From assembly GCF_018831085.1 (NCBI RefSeq), contig NZ_JAGPNM010000001.1:558001-622000 (forward strand): a stretch of DNA of 64,000 bases, given 5' to 3'. The notes under the pieces were generated by a model. It saw only the letters and a program-made list of their open reading frames with translations. It made no database searches and was not told the DNA's origin. Shown here piece by piece: positions 40,725-49,824 of the stretch (positions within the stretch are counted from its first letter, which is position 1; every line of letters begins with the position of its first letter). The DNA is from Rheinheimera oceanensis (lineage in GTDB: Bacteria; Pseudomonadota; Gammaproteobacteria; Enterobacterales; Alteromonadaceae). Position numbers and translations under genes: made by a program.

Positions 40725-41474
40725 ATGCAGGTTCTTGTAACAGGGGGTACCGGCGGTATAGGTTTTGCCATTGCCAGCCATTTTGCCGCTCAGGGGCACA
40801 AGGTTATTCTTGCCGATCTGCAACAAAGCAGTATCGACAACAAAGTGGCAGAGCTTCAACAACAGGGGTTTGCCGCAGAGGGCATTGTGCTTGATGTTAC
40901 CGATGCGGCCTCAATAGCCAACTGTGCGGCAAAATACCCGGCAGATGTACTGATTAACAATGCCGGCATTCAGCATGTTGCCAGGCTGGAAGATTTTCCA
41001 CCGGAAAAATGGCAGCTATTGCTTAATGTCATGCTTACCGGCCCGGCAATGCTAAGCCGCGCTATGCTGCCTGGCATGCGCCAGCGTAATTTTGGCCGCA
41101 TTATTAATATTGGTTCTATTCATGCGCTGGTAGCCTCGCCATTTAAATCGGCTTATGTTGCTGCCAAACATGGTTTACTCGGTTTTAGTAAAGTGGTGGC
41201 ACTGGAGAACGCCGACATCAATTTTACCATTAATACTGTTTGTCCGGCTTATGTAAAAACCCCGCTGGTAGAGCAACAAATTGCGGCTCAGGCAAAAGAA
41301 CATAACCTGACCGAGCAACAGGTAATAGAGCAGATCATGCTGGCGCCTATGCCACAAAAAGCTTTTATTGGTGTTGATGAAATTGCCGCCACTGCAGCCT
41401 TTTTATGTAGTGAGGCCGCACGGCATATGACAGCGCAAACCCTGGTGCTGGATGGCGGCTGGACAGCACGCTAG
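40725..41474 (+). CDS. 3-hydroxybutyrate dehydrogenase (short-chain dehydrogenase)
   Basis: 249 residues. The NAD motif GGTGGIG (7-13), NNAG (78-81) and the catalytic set Ser131, Tyr144, Lys148 (YVAAK) are intact. The C-terminal part (LTEQQVIEQIMLAPMPQKAFIGVDEIA) is the substrate-loop sequence typical of D-3-hydroxybutyrate dehydrogenases, which make acetoacetate. It stands 45 bases before a CrbS-like sensor gene, and a GntP permease lies at 52.2 kb, which fits a hydroxybutyrate or acetate-related pathway. Ribosome site GGAG. Confidence 0.85.
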   Translation: MQVLVTGGTGGIGFAIASHFAAQGHKVILADLQQSSIDNKVAELQQQGFAAEGIVLDVTDAASIANCAAKYPADVLINNAGIQHVARLEDFPPEKWQLLLNVMLTGPAMLSRAMLPGMRQRNFGRIINIGSIHALVASPFKSAYVAAKHGLLGFSKVVALENADINFTINTVCPAYVKTPLVEQQIAAQAKEHNLTEQQVIEQIMLAPMPQKAFIGVDEIAATAAFLCSEAARHMTAQTLVLDGGWTAR

Positions 41475-41519
41475 CTCAATGGTGAAAACTCGGGCACAAT
41501 CCGTACATTATGTTATCTG

Positions 41520-44500
41520 ATGACAGCACCTGAACTTATGATGCTAAACGGCAGCAGCATTGGGCTTGGCACCATTGCTGCGCTTTCGTTGGTTTACCTG
41601 TTAATTTTGTTCAGCGTCGGCCGTTTTGGCAGGCGCATTAATAGTAAACACCCACTGGCCCCCTGGGTGTTCAGCTTTGCGCTGTCTATTTATTGTACGT
41701 CCTGGGCATTTTATGGTGTTACCGCACAGGCCGCCGTAAACGGCTGGTGGATGCCCCCTACTTATATCGGTTCTTTTATTCTGTTCTGGTTCGGCTTTAA
41801 GCTTATTGCCCGTATTGCTATTGCCTGCCGCCGTTACCGCATCACCTCTGTTGCCGACTTTATCGCCACCCGCTTTGGCCATTCACGCAGCCTGGCGGTG
41901 ATCACCACACTTATTCTGTTGATGTCTACGGTGCCTTATATTGCGCTGCAGCTGCATGCCGTATCTACCAGCATTAATACCCTGGTTGGCAGTGCCCCCA
42001 GCCTGGCCTGGTACAGCGATACCGGGCTGTATGTCAGCTTATGGATGGCCGTATTTGCGCTGCTGTTTGTCAGCAAAAGTGCCAAGGCTCACCAGCCCAA
42101 CCCCGGCCTGATGACCGCCATCGCCTTTGAATCGCTGATTAAATTACTGGCCCTGCTGGCTATTGGCGCCTTTGTATTTTGGGGTATGTACGACGGTATC
42201 GGCCAGATTTTCCAACTGGCCGCGCTCAGCCCGGCGGTGCAACAGGTGCAGCAACAGGCTCTGCCGGCCCACACCTACTGGCTGCACGTATTGCTGGGTT
42301 TTGCTGCTACCTTGTGTCTACCACGGCAGTTTCACGTTACCTTTGTTGAAAACCAGCATCTGGGGCATTTACGCAGCGCACGCTGGATTTTTCCGCTTTA
42401 TCTGCTGCTAATGGGTATGTTTACCCTGCCGCTGGCACTGGCCGGCGTAATGTTGCTGGGCAGCAATGCCAATATCGATCTGGTGGTACTGCAACTGCCA
42501 CTGGCGGCACAGCGTACCGATATCGCTTTGCTGGCTTATCTGGGTGGTTTTTCTGCCGCGACCAGTATGGTGGTAGTGGCCACAGTAGTGCTGGGTATTA
42601 TGATCACCAACGAACTGCTGGCCCCGCTGCTTTACCGCACACCGGCGCGCCAGGCAGCAGCGTCCGGCCATATCAAAATTTCAACCCTGCGCCGTATTGC
42701 CATGCTGGCGGTTATGGCACTGGGTTATGTGTATTATCGCTGGATCGGCACCGAAACCGGCCTGGCTCAGCTGGGTTTAACCGCCTTTGCCCTGGTAGCA
42801 CAACTGGCCCCGGCGCTGATCCTTGGCTTGCTCAGCCGCAATATTAACCGTCAGGGCGCTATTGCCGGTTTATGTGGCGGCGCGCTGGTGTGGGCTTATA
42901 TTATTTTACTGCCCGAACTCAGCCGGGCCGGTTTACTGGGCAATCAGTGGTTAACGCAAGGGCCTTTTGGTATCGGCCTGCTGGCACCGCAAAAACTACT
43001 GGGCTTAAATATCGATATGATTAGCCTGGGCGTACTGATCAGCCTGACAGTAAATTGTTTATTAGTGCTAATAGTCAGCCGTTTTAGCACCACCCGGGTG
43101 GGCGAATGGCTGGAAAGCGGCCGCTTTTTACGTACCCAGCTTACCCAGCACAACGCCAGGCCACTTAACCTCAGCGTGCAGGATTGCTACCTGCTGGTAA
43201 AACGCTTTGCCGGAGAAAAAGAAGCCCGCCGCCTGCTGCAACGTAATTTAAAAGACCCAAACGCTTTGCAACAACTGGCACCGGCCAATTTGCTGCAAGC
43301 CGCCGAACGCAGTTTAGCCGCCGTAGTAGGCGGTGCCTCTATGCGACTGATTATGGACGCCAGCGGCCGCCATGCGGCGCTGCCGCTGGAATCGGTAGCC
43401 CGTTTTGTCGACGAGGCCAGCCAGGTATTTCAGTTTAATCAGGCATTGTTACGTTCCACCATCGACAATATCAGCCAGGGTATCAGCGTGGTAGATGCCG
43501 ATCTGCGCCTGATAGCCTGGAACCAGCGCTATATTGATATGTTCAGCTACCCGCCGGCACTGGTAGAAGTAGGCCGGCCGGTAGCCGATGTTATTCGCTT
43601 TAACCTGCAGCGCGGCCTGATCGACAGCCACGACATAGAAGCCGAAATTAACAAACGGCTTAGCTACCTGAGGCAAGGCAGCGCCTATAAATTTCAGCGC
43701 CGCCAGCAAGACGGCCGCGTACTGGAAATGCAGGGCAACCCATTACCCGGCGGAGGCTTTGTTACCACCTACAGTGATGTCAGTGCTTTTATCGATACCC
43801 AGCAGCAATTAGAACAACGCGTAACAGAGCGCACCCAGGCCCTGCAACAACTTAACCAGCAGTTGCAACTAGCGCAGCAAAAAATTGAAGCCGCTACGCA
43901 GGCGAAAACCCGCTTTTTTGCTGCTGCCAGCCATGACTTAATGCAGCCGTTTAATGCCTCAGCTCTGTTTGCCAGCCTGCTGCGCGATAAACAAACCGAG
44001 CCCGAGCTTAAACAACTTAGCCAGAACCTGATCAGTTCTTTAAATTCTGCCGAAGAGCTGCTCGGGGCCATACTGGAGCTGACTAAACTGGATTCAGGCG
44101 TGATCAGCGCCCATCACCAGCCGGTAACTATACAAGCGCTGCTGGATGACATTGCCAAAGACGCCGGCGTTCTGGCACAGGAAAAAGGCCTGTCGTTGCA
44201 TTACCGGCCATCAAAGCTGGCAGTAAATACCGACAGAAAACTACTAAAACGGGTGGTGCAAAACCTGTTATCCAATGCCATACGTTACACCCAAAGCGGT
44301 AAAGTACTGCTGGGCGTAAAGCGGCGCGGCAGCGATGTGCAAATTTGCGTTATAGATACCGGTGTTGGCATTGCGTTACAGGATCAACAACGTATTTTTG
44401 AAGAGTTTCAGCAAGGTGAGCAGCAGGATCAAAAAGGCCTCGGGCTGGGTCTGGCGATAGCACGACGTATCAGCACTATATTAGGCCACCCGTTAACACT

Positions 44501-44975
44501 GCAATCGGTGCCGGGCAAAGGCAGTTGTTTTAGCGTTACTTTACCATTAAGTAACACACCGGCTATTTTACTTACCCCAGTCAGACCGCCACAAATCCAT
44601 ATCAGCTTTAGCGGTAAAACCGTATTATTACTGGATAATGAATCGCAACTGCGCGCGGCCGTCGCGGAGCTGCTGCGCAGCTGGCAGATTAACGTTACGG
44701 CTGTCGGCCAGCCGGCGGAAGCGCTGCAGGCGTTGCAACAAGGTCTGAAACCCGATTTACTGCTGTTTGATTATCATCTGGACAACAATGCCACCGGCAT
44801 TGAAGTTGCAGAGCAACTGGCGGCACATTTCGCTGTTAATGTACCGGTGGTAATTCACTCAGCAGATCATAGTGAAGACATCCGCGAAAGCGCACTAAAT
44901 GCCGGTTACTACTTCTTACTTAAGCCGTTAAAACCAGTAGCGCTGAAACAACTGTTCCAGCGCCTACTGCGTTAA
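41520..44975 (+). CDS. CrbS-like sodium/solute symporter-hybrid histidine kinase
   Basis: 1151 residues. An N-terminal SSS-family transporter domain with about 13 membrane helices (about 10-510) is followed by a STAC-like linker (about 550-620), a PAS domain (about 640-760), a coiled coil (about 765-795), HisKA with phospho-acceptor His805 (ASHDLMQPF), HATPase (NLLSNAIRYT, DTGVGI, GLGLGLAIARRI) and a receiver domain with Asp1084. This matches CrbS, which with CrbR controls acetate use in Vibrio and Pseudomonas. The start codon has no strong ribosome site, so a slightly later start is possible. A CrbR-like gene lies 4 kb away. Confidence 0.88.
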   Translation: MTAPELMMLNGSSIGLGTIAALSLVYLLILFSVGRFGRRINSKHPLAPWVFSFALSIYCTSWAFYGVTAQAAVNGWWMPPTYIGSFILFWFGFKLIARIAIACRRYRITSVADFIATRFGHSRSLAVITTLILLMSTVPYIALQLHAVSTSINTLVGSAPSLAWYSDTGLYVSLWMAVFALLFVSKSAKAHQPNPGLMTAIAFESLIKLLALLAIGAFVFWGMYDGIGQIFQLAALSPAVQQVQQQALPAHTYWLHVLLGFAATLCLPRQFHVTFVENQHLGHLRSARWIFPLYLLLMGMFTLPLALAGVMLLGSNANIDLVVLQLPLAAQRTDIALLAYLGGFSAATSMVVVATVVLGIMITNELLAPLLYRTPARQAAASGHIKISTLRRIAMLAVMALGYVYYRWIGTETGLAQLGLTAFALVAQLAPALILGLLSRNINRQGAIAGLCGGALVWAYIILLPELSRAGLLGNQWLTQGPFGIGLLAPQKLLGLNIDMISLGVLISLTVNCLLVLIVSRFSTTRVGEWLESGRFLRTQLTQHNARPLNLSVQDCYLLVKRFAGEKEARRLLQRNLKDPNALQQLAPANLLQAAERSLAAVVGGASMRLIMDASGRHAALPLESVARFVDEASQVFQFNQALLRSTIDNISQGISVVDADLRLIAWNQRYIDMFSYPPALVEVGRPVADVIRFNLQRGLIDSHDIEAEINKRLSYLRQGSAYKFQRRQQDGRVLEMQGNPLPGGGFVTTYSDVSAFIDTQQQLEQRVTERTQALQQLNQQLQLAQQKIEAATQAKTRFFAAASHDLMQPFNASALFASLLRDKQTEPELKQLSQNLISSLNSAEELLGAILELTKLDSGVISAHHQPVTIQALLDDIAKDAGVLAQEKGLSLHYRPSKLAVNTDRKLLKRVVQNLLSNAIRYTQSGKVLLGVKRRGSDVQICVIDTGVGIALQDQQRIFEEFQQGEQQDQKGLGLGLAIARRISTILGHPLTLQSVPGKGSCFSVTLPLSNTPAILLTPVRPPQIHISFSGKTVLLLDNESQLRAAVAELLRSWQINVTAVGQPAEALQALQQGLKPDLLLFDYHLDNNATGIEVAEQLAAHFAVNVPVVIHSADHSEDIRESALNAGYYFLLKPLKPVALKQLFQRLLR

Positions 44976-44989
44976 CCAATACGTCATGT

Positions 44990-45595
44990 TTAGCTGGCGC
45001 TTCTAAAGCGCCGGCTGAACGGTAATACCGCAACGAGTGCAAACAACCACAGTGTTGCTGGCACCGGTATTTCTGCCGCACACTGCCCCTGCCCCACACC
45101 AATACAAGCGCCGCGCGCCATCAGATCCAGACTGATCCCATCAGCACCGACAACGTTAAGCTCAAAATTAGTATCAGAACCAAAATTAATCAGGCTAACT
45201 CCATCGGTAAGCGCCAGAAAGCTGACTGAAAACAGCCGTACCGGTTCTGTTTGCTTTAACGCCAGCTCAGCATCAGTCAGAAAAGACACCATAAAACTAC
45301 TGACAGCACCACCGGTGATATTAAAATCATACAGCGCATCCAACAGCGGATCGTCAGTAAAGTTAGCCAGATCAAAAAACACGTCTGTGGCTTGCAGAAT
45401 ACTGTCATCAAACAGCAACAGCAGATCCCAACCAGAAACAATTTCGCCAGCCAGGCCAGAGACAAACACATCCACCGACAAAGTGTCAGAAACCGCTCCT
45501 TGCTGCTGGGCCGGGGACATATAAATCATCGCCGCTTTGGCCGGCAAAGCTGCCAGTAATACCGCAAACATAACGGACATCATAAACTTACTCAT
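44990..45595 (-). CDS. PEP-CTERM protein with cohesin-like domain
   Basis: 201 residues. Signal peptide (FMMSVMFAVLLAALPAKA), then a beta-sandwich of cohesin type (about 25-150: LSVDVFVSGLAGEIVSGWDLLLLFDDSILQ-like start). The C-terminus IPVPATLWLFALVAVLPFSRRF is a PEP-CTERM sorting signal (VPxPAT variant). The protein would be exported and handled by an exosortase. Directly upstream on the same strand is a dockerin-bearing protein, so a non-covalent pairing is plausible. Convergent with the kinase gene, 14 bases apart. Confidence 0.8.
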   Translation of the reverse strand: MSKFMMSVMFAVLLAALPAKAAMIYMSPAQQQGAVSDTLSVDVFVSGLAGEIVSGWDLLLLFDDSILQATDVFFDLANFTDDPLLDALYDFNITGGAVSSFMVSFLTDAELALKQTEPVRLFSVSFLALTDGVSLINFGSDTNFELNVVGADGISLDLMARGACIGVGQGQCAAEIPVPATLWLFALVAVLPFSRRFRSAS

Positions 45596-45628
45596 AATAG
45601 TATCCTTCTATTTAGGTTAAACCGTTGG

Positions 45629-47461
45629 CTAAGGTGCTATGGCACAGCGGGGTAAGCTGCACTTCAGCGCACATAAACGGGTATCGTTGACAGTTATTAA
45701 GCCATCGCCATTTTGATCCCGGACATCACCAGGCAACGCGGTCTGCCCAATACCGGCACGCACCAGTGCTACGTCAACCGAATCAGTAGCACCATTACCG
45801 TTGACATCACAACCGGCATCCACTGCAGTAATAGTAAGGTCAAACAGTATTGGTGAGTCGCCCTGATCACTGCCATTTAACCGGCTTTGCACTTGTATAA
45901 ACCGGCCACTGCCCGCCAGAGGGTCTGCTTTGCCTGTGAGCTGATAGCTGGCTAATGCCAATCCGGCTTCTGTTTCCGCCATACGATACGATACCTGTAC
46001 CGAGGTATTAGCAGGCACCAGGTCGTTCCAATTGATATTGTCCCACGCCATACCAGCGCTACCACCGTCGTACACTACGGTCCAGGTGCCGGTTGGGTTG
46101 GTCACATTACGGGCCACCAAACCGGTTGCATCGCTGTAGGTATAGGGCATATTGCCGACCGGAAATACCCCCAGCGGCGCGCCATCGGTTCCGCGGTATT
46201 TTTGCACGCGCCCAGCACTGGTAAAACCAATTTGCAGCACATCGTTATTGGCATCTACCTGAATACCTACTGAGCTGCTGCCACCGGCTTGCAACGGTGC
46301 CTGCCACTGTAAAGTGCCATCGGGCGCCACTTTACGTACGGTTGAACTACCGGCAATAATATTACCGCTGCCATCCACCACAATACCTGAGCTGCCAACT
46401 GTCATATTAGGAATAGCACTGTAGGTGTTAGTGGCTGGGTCAAACTGCTGATTGGCACTGCCTAAGTACACCTTGCCATTACCTAAGCCAATACCGTAAT
46501 TAAAACCAGAAGCAAAAGACGCTACGGTGTAAGGTCCGGCATTACTTTGAGTGTTGGTAATTTTACCTAAAATACCAGACAGAGAAGCACTCCACAGCGT
46601 ACCATCGGCACTAATCAAACAGCCATAAGGTGTCCAGGAGCCGGCATTAGGTTGCCCGGCACTGGGTGCTGTTGACACCGGCCCGGCGATGGTAGAACCG
46701 TCGGCAGCACTGATTTTGTAGTAAGTACGATCACTAAACAGGCCCACCCACAAATTGCCATCGGTACCGATACACATAGCGCGGCCCAGCACTCCCGTTG
46801 GCCGCAGCGGGGCGCCAATGCCATCGGGTATGCGTTTTACCCAGGCAATGCGTTCATCCTGAATTTCATTATCATCAATAATGCCATTGCCGTTTGCATC
46901 GGCCAGCGGCAGCATTTCACCGGGTTCAATAATGCCGTTATTACTCGTATCAGCGGAGGTGTCCATAACACCGTTGCCATTGCGGTCGATAAAACCTTCT
47001 GCCAGTATTTTCAGTACCACGCCCCCACTACTGCTCCCCTGGCTAAAATGCCGGTTCAGCACATAGGCATTACCGTTAATATCCACCGCGGTGCGTGACG
47101 GCGCGGCGCCATCATAAGCGTTGCCCAGATGGTTATAAAAGCCCGGCTGCCCCGCCGGACCAAACCAGGTGCGATAGCGTGCGACCTCTTTATTCAGGTT
47201 AGTGTCAAACTTAGACACCGTATCTTCACCGGCGTTGGCTATCCACGCCACCGGAAAAGTAGTACCAACGGCATTAAGCTGCAGTTGATCGCTATTGGGC
47301 GCGTCATAGTTAACACCGTCCAGTAAGCCGAGGGCAAAATCAGCGTCCAGAGTATAGGTTTTTCCGGCCGCCAATGCTGCTGTACTGGCACAGCACAAAG
47401 TGGCAATGATCAGCTGGCACAACACGCCCTGCCTGACCAACCGGGTAGATTTAGTGTTCAT
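45629..47461 (-). CDS. Exported beta-propeller-like protein with EF-hand-like repeats and C-terminal dockerin
   Basis: 610 residues with signal peptide (LCQLIIATLCCASTAALAAG). The central part repeats short NHL/Vgb-like motifs (GNLWVGLFSD, GTLWSASLSG, GNIIAGSS), consistent with a beta-propeller. Calcium-type loops occur at about 178-210 (DRNGNGVMD, DANGNGIID). The last 60 residues are a type I dockerin with two loops (DVNGNGATDSVDVALV and DQNGDGLITVNDTRL) followed by CALKCSLPRCAIAP. It overlaps the end of the TolB-like gene by 11 bases, suggesting coupled translation. The ligand is unknown. Confidence 0.8.
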   Translation of the reverse strand: MNTKSTRLVRQGVLCQLIIATLCCASTAALAAGKTYTLDADFALGLLDGVNYDAPNSDQLQLNAVGTTFPVAWIANAGEDTVSKFDTNLNKEVARYRTWFGPAGQPGFYNHLGNAYDGAAPSRTAVDINGNAYVLNRHFSQGSSSGGVVLKILAEGFIDRNGNGVMDTSADTSNNGIIEPGEMLPLADANGNGIIDDNEIQDERIAWVKRIPDGIGAPLRPTGVLGRAMCIGTDGNLWVGLFSDRTYYKISAADGSTIAGPVSTAPSAGQPNAGSWTPYGCLISADGTLWSASLSGILGKITNTQSNAGPYTVASFASGFNYGIGLGNGKVYLGSANQQFDPATNTYSAIPNMTVGSSGIVVDGSGNIIAGSSTVRKVAPDGTLQWQAPLQAGGSSSVGIQVDANNDVLQIGFTSAGRVQKYRGTDGAPLGVFPVGNMPYTYSDATGLVARNVTNPTGTWTVVYDGGSAGMAWDNINWNDLVPANTSVQVSYRMAETEAGLALASYQLTGKADPLAGSGRFIQVQSRLNGSDQGDSPILFDLTITAVDAGCDVNGNGATDSVDVALVRAGIGQTALPGDVRDQNGDGLITVNDTRLCALKCSLPRCAIAP

Positions 47462-48545
47462 ACGACAGGTCTCCTTTTGTTAGCGACACCGCAGTTTGCA
47501 AAACACGTACTGCTGCAGGCTGGGGCACCTGGTCCATATCATGAGATTTATTATCGGTTAACCGCTCCGATTGTTTCGATACTAAATCGTAGGCAAAAAT
47601 TTGCGCGGTACCGCTACGTAAACTGGTGAAAATGATCCGTTTGCCATCAGCCGCCCAATGCGGATTGAAATCTTCGTGCGGATGCCGGCTCAGGTTAGTT
47701 ACCGCAGAGCCATCGGCGTTCATCAGGAAAATATCCATCCGGGTTAAGCCGGGATCATCCCGGCTACTGGCAAACACCAACTGACGGCCATCCGCAGACC
47801 AACGCGGTGTTTCATAGGCGGCCGGTTTACCGGCGGTCAAATTTATCGATTCACCACTGTGCAAATCAGTGCGAAACAGCGCTAAATAACCGCGCATATC
47901 GGCGACATACACCACAAAACGTCCATCCGGTGAAATCGCTGCATGCGCTTTATGCCGGGTAGACACCGACTGGCTGATATTTTTCAGGCCGCTGCCATCA
48001 CGCTGTGTAACCCAAACATCGTTTTTACCTTGATCATTCTCGCCCAGAAAAACTAATTGCTGGCTGTCTGCCGACCAGACTGGCGCGTCCGGGCCTTTTT
48101 CCGCACCATCCGCCGCTACTACTGTCACAGCGCCATCATCCAAGCGGACGATATGCAACTCGACTCCGGCCTTGCTGTTGTCTCGCGCCAGAAAAGCAAT
48201 TGCGCTACCATCGGGTGACCAGGAAGGGGCGGTTTGCCACAACAGGCTATCGTTAAGCCGACGCAAATTGCTGCCATCGGCGTTAATCAGGTAAATTGCT
48301 GACTGACCATTTCGTACCGAGCTAAATGCCAGTTGAGAGCCATCAGCAGACCAGGCTGGCTGGGTATTTACTGAGTTGCCACTGGTCAGTGCCCGCTCTT
48401 CATAACCCTGACTAACATAAATATGTGCATTACCATCACGGATGGAAACAAATGCCATACCTTGTTGCAGCGAGCCTGCCGTCGCGGCACTGCTGCCTAA
48501 CAGCAACATTGCAGCAGCAAAATGCAAGTATTGATAAGACGCCAT
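47451..48545 (-). CDS. Exported TolB-like WD40/PD40 beta-propeller protein
   Basis: 364 residues with signal peptide (YLHFAAAMLLLGSSAATAG). At least six PD40 repeats of the form PAWSADGSQLAFSSVRNG, PSWSPDGSAIAFLAR, PRWSADGRQLVFASSRD, PHWAADGKRIIFTSLRSG build a beta-propeller as in TolB. It has no TolB N-terminal domain and is not near tol-pal, so it is not TolB itself. It belongs to the four-gene surface cluster and starts two bases after the stop of the small Ig-like protein gene. Confidence 0.82.
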   Translation of the reverse strand: MASYQYLHFAAAMLLLGSSAATAGSLQQGMAFVSIRDGNAHIYVSQGYEERALTSGNSVNTQPAWSADGSQLAFSSVRNGQSAIYLINADGSNLRRLNDSLLWQTAPSWSPDGSAIAFLARDNSKAGVELHIVRLDDGAVTVVAADGAEKGPDAPVWSADSQQLVFLGENDQGKNDVWVTQRDGSGLKNISQSVSTRHKAHAAISPDGRFVVYVADMRGYLALFRTDLHSGESINLTAGKPAAYETPRWSADGRQLVFASSRDDPGLTRMDIFLMNADGSAVTNLSRHPHEDFNPHWAADGKRIIFTSLRSGTAQIFAYDLVSKQSERLTDNKSHDMDQVPQPAAVRVLQTAVSLTKGDLSYEH

Positions 48546-48547
48546 CG

Positions 48548-48901
48548 TTACTCCCCTGCCGGATGCACCAGCACTATCGAAGTTGCTATCAGACGGTTAC
48601 TGCTATCACGTACCTGCAACTGATACTTGCCCGCACTGGAGGTAACTAACTGATACGACAAGCTACCGTCACTACCAGAACTCACCAGCTCCTGAGTTGT
48701 TTTTTTGCCCACTGTGGTTTTCACCGTGAAACTGGCTCCGGCAGCAAAATGCTGGCCATTAAGCTGAACCAGATCACCAACCACAGCTTGCGATGGCCCA
48801 TACAACACCGGCTTAGCGGCGGCCATTACCGTGGAACTGACAAACAATATTGAAACAATACTGGTGGCGCAGATGCGCCGAATTGAAAAAGGGTTTTCCA
48901 T
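48548..48901 (-). CDS. Small exported Ig/TIG-like protein
   Basis: 117 residues from the ATG at 48901 (AAGGAG ten bases before it; the longer reading upstream lacks a signal peptide). Signal peptide ICATSIVSILFVSSTVMAAA, then one Ig-like beta-sandwich (PVLYGPSQAVVGDLVQLNG, ...SAGKYQLQVRDSSNRLIA). First gene of a tight operon: this gene, the TolB-like propeller, the dockerin protein and the cohesin-like PEP-CTERM protein. It may bind a partner in that assembly. Function unknown. Confidence 0.72.
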   Translation of the reverse strand: MENPFSIRRICATSIVSILFVSSTVMAAAKPVLYGPSQAVVGDLVQLNGQHFAAGASFTVKTTVGKKTTQELVSSGSDGSLSYQLVTSSAGKYQLQVRDSSNRLIATSIVLVHPAGE

Positions 48902-49112
48902 TGCTAGCTTCTCCTTTGCTATAAAGCAGAAACCCGCATCACACCTTAATATGCAGGGGATACTACAATGAGGGATAATGCATAGCACAGGCCAATATTA
49001 GAACTTGCTGTTTTAATTCATGTTGCTGCAGCAGTGGTTGTATAGCATTGTGCTGGCTGTAAAGCCTATTGACGCAAGAGCAGCAGGTTTAGTACCGCTG
49101 CAGCTGACAGAG

Positions 49113-49754
49113 TTATTGTGGCAGGCGCAATTTTTCAAACAAAATACCGGCCAGAGTGCGGTTATTAACGTTAAGTTTGCGCAAAATGGCTGATACATGC
49201 TGCTTAATGGTGGTTTCCTGCACGTTCATTTCAAAGGCAATTTGCTTATTCAGCAGGCCGTCGGCAATCATTTTTAACACCCGGAACTGCTGCGGGGTAA
49301 GTTGCTCCAGGCGGTGGGCAAAATCTTCATCAATCAGCGGTTTGGCATTACGTACATCCTGCTCCAGTTCGGCTGGTAGCCAGCTGTCGCCGTTTAATAC
49401 CGCCGCTATGGCCTCAGATAACAACTCCAGCGGCGCTGATTTGGGAATATAGGCCGCAGCGCCCAGTGCCAGTGCCTGGCGGATAATTACCGGGTTTTCT
49501 TCTGCCGATACCATAATAACCGGTACGTCGGGATATTCGGTGCGCAGTGCGCTTAAGCCGGTAAAACCGTCTGAACCGGGCATTTTTAAATCGAGAAAAA
49601 TAAAGTTGGTGTCAGGGTGCGCCCTTAGCAAGGGCCAGAGTTGTTGCATGTTTTGCGCCTGCAGCAGCAGGGCGTCGCTGCCAAGAATATTGGCGCAAGC
49701 CTGCGATAGTGCTACGCGAAACAGCGGGTGGTCGTCAGCAATTAAAGCAATCAT
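49113..49754 (-). CDS. CrbR-like LuxR/NarL-type response regulator
   Basis: 213 residues. Receiver domain (1-120) with acidic pair D7-D8, phospho-acceptor Asp55 (FIFLDLKMPG), Ser/Thr switch (IMVSAEE) and Lys (IPKSAP). C-terminal LuxR-type helix-turn-helix (about 148-205: LTPQQFRVLKMIADGLLNKQIAFEMNVQETTIKQHV). It is the expected partner of the SSS-type hybrid kinase at 41520-44975 by analogy with CrbS/CrbR, which drive acetyl-CoA synthetase expression. Here the gene lies 4.1 kb away on the opposite strand, next to a TonB receptor. Confidence 0.86.
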   Translation of the reverse strand: MIALIADDHPLFRVALSQACANILGSDALLLQAQNMQQLWPLLRAHPDTNFIFLDLKMPGSDGFTGLSALRTEYPDVPVIMVSAEENPVIIRQALALGAAAYIPKSAPLELLSEAIAAVLNGDSWLPAELEQDVRNAKPLIDEDFAHRLEQLTPQQFRVLKMIADGLLNKQIAFEMNVQETTIKQHVSAILRKLNVNNRTLAGILFEKLRLPQ

Positions 49755-49824
49755 AAATCCGGTTCAGAGCCTTTTGGCCCATCATAATGTACCGGGGCTT
49801 TCGCCCCGGCAAGCACTTTGTTAA

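Noticed and set aside
47451..48545. TolB of the Tol-Pal system
   Set aside because: It has PD40 repeats but lacks the TolB N-terminal domain and tolQRA/pal neighbours.
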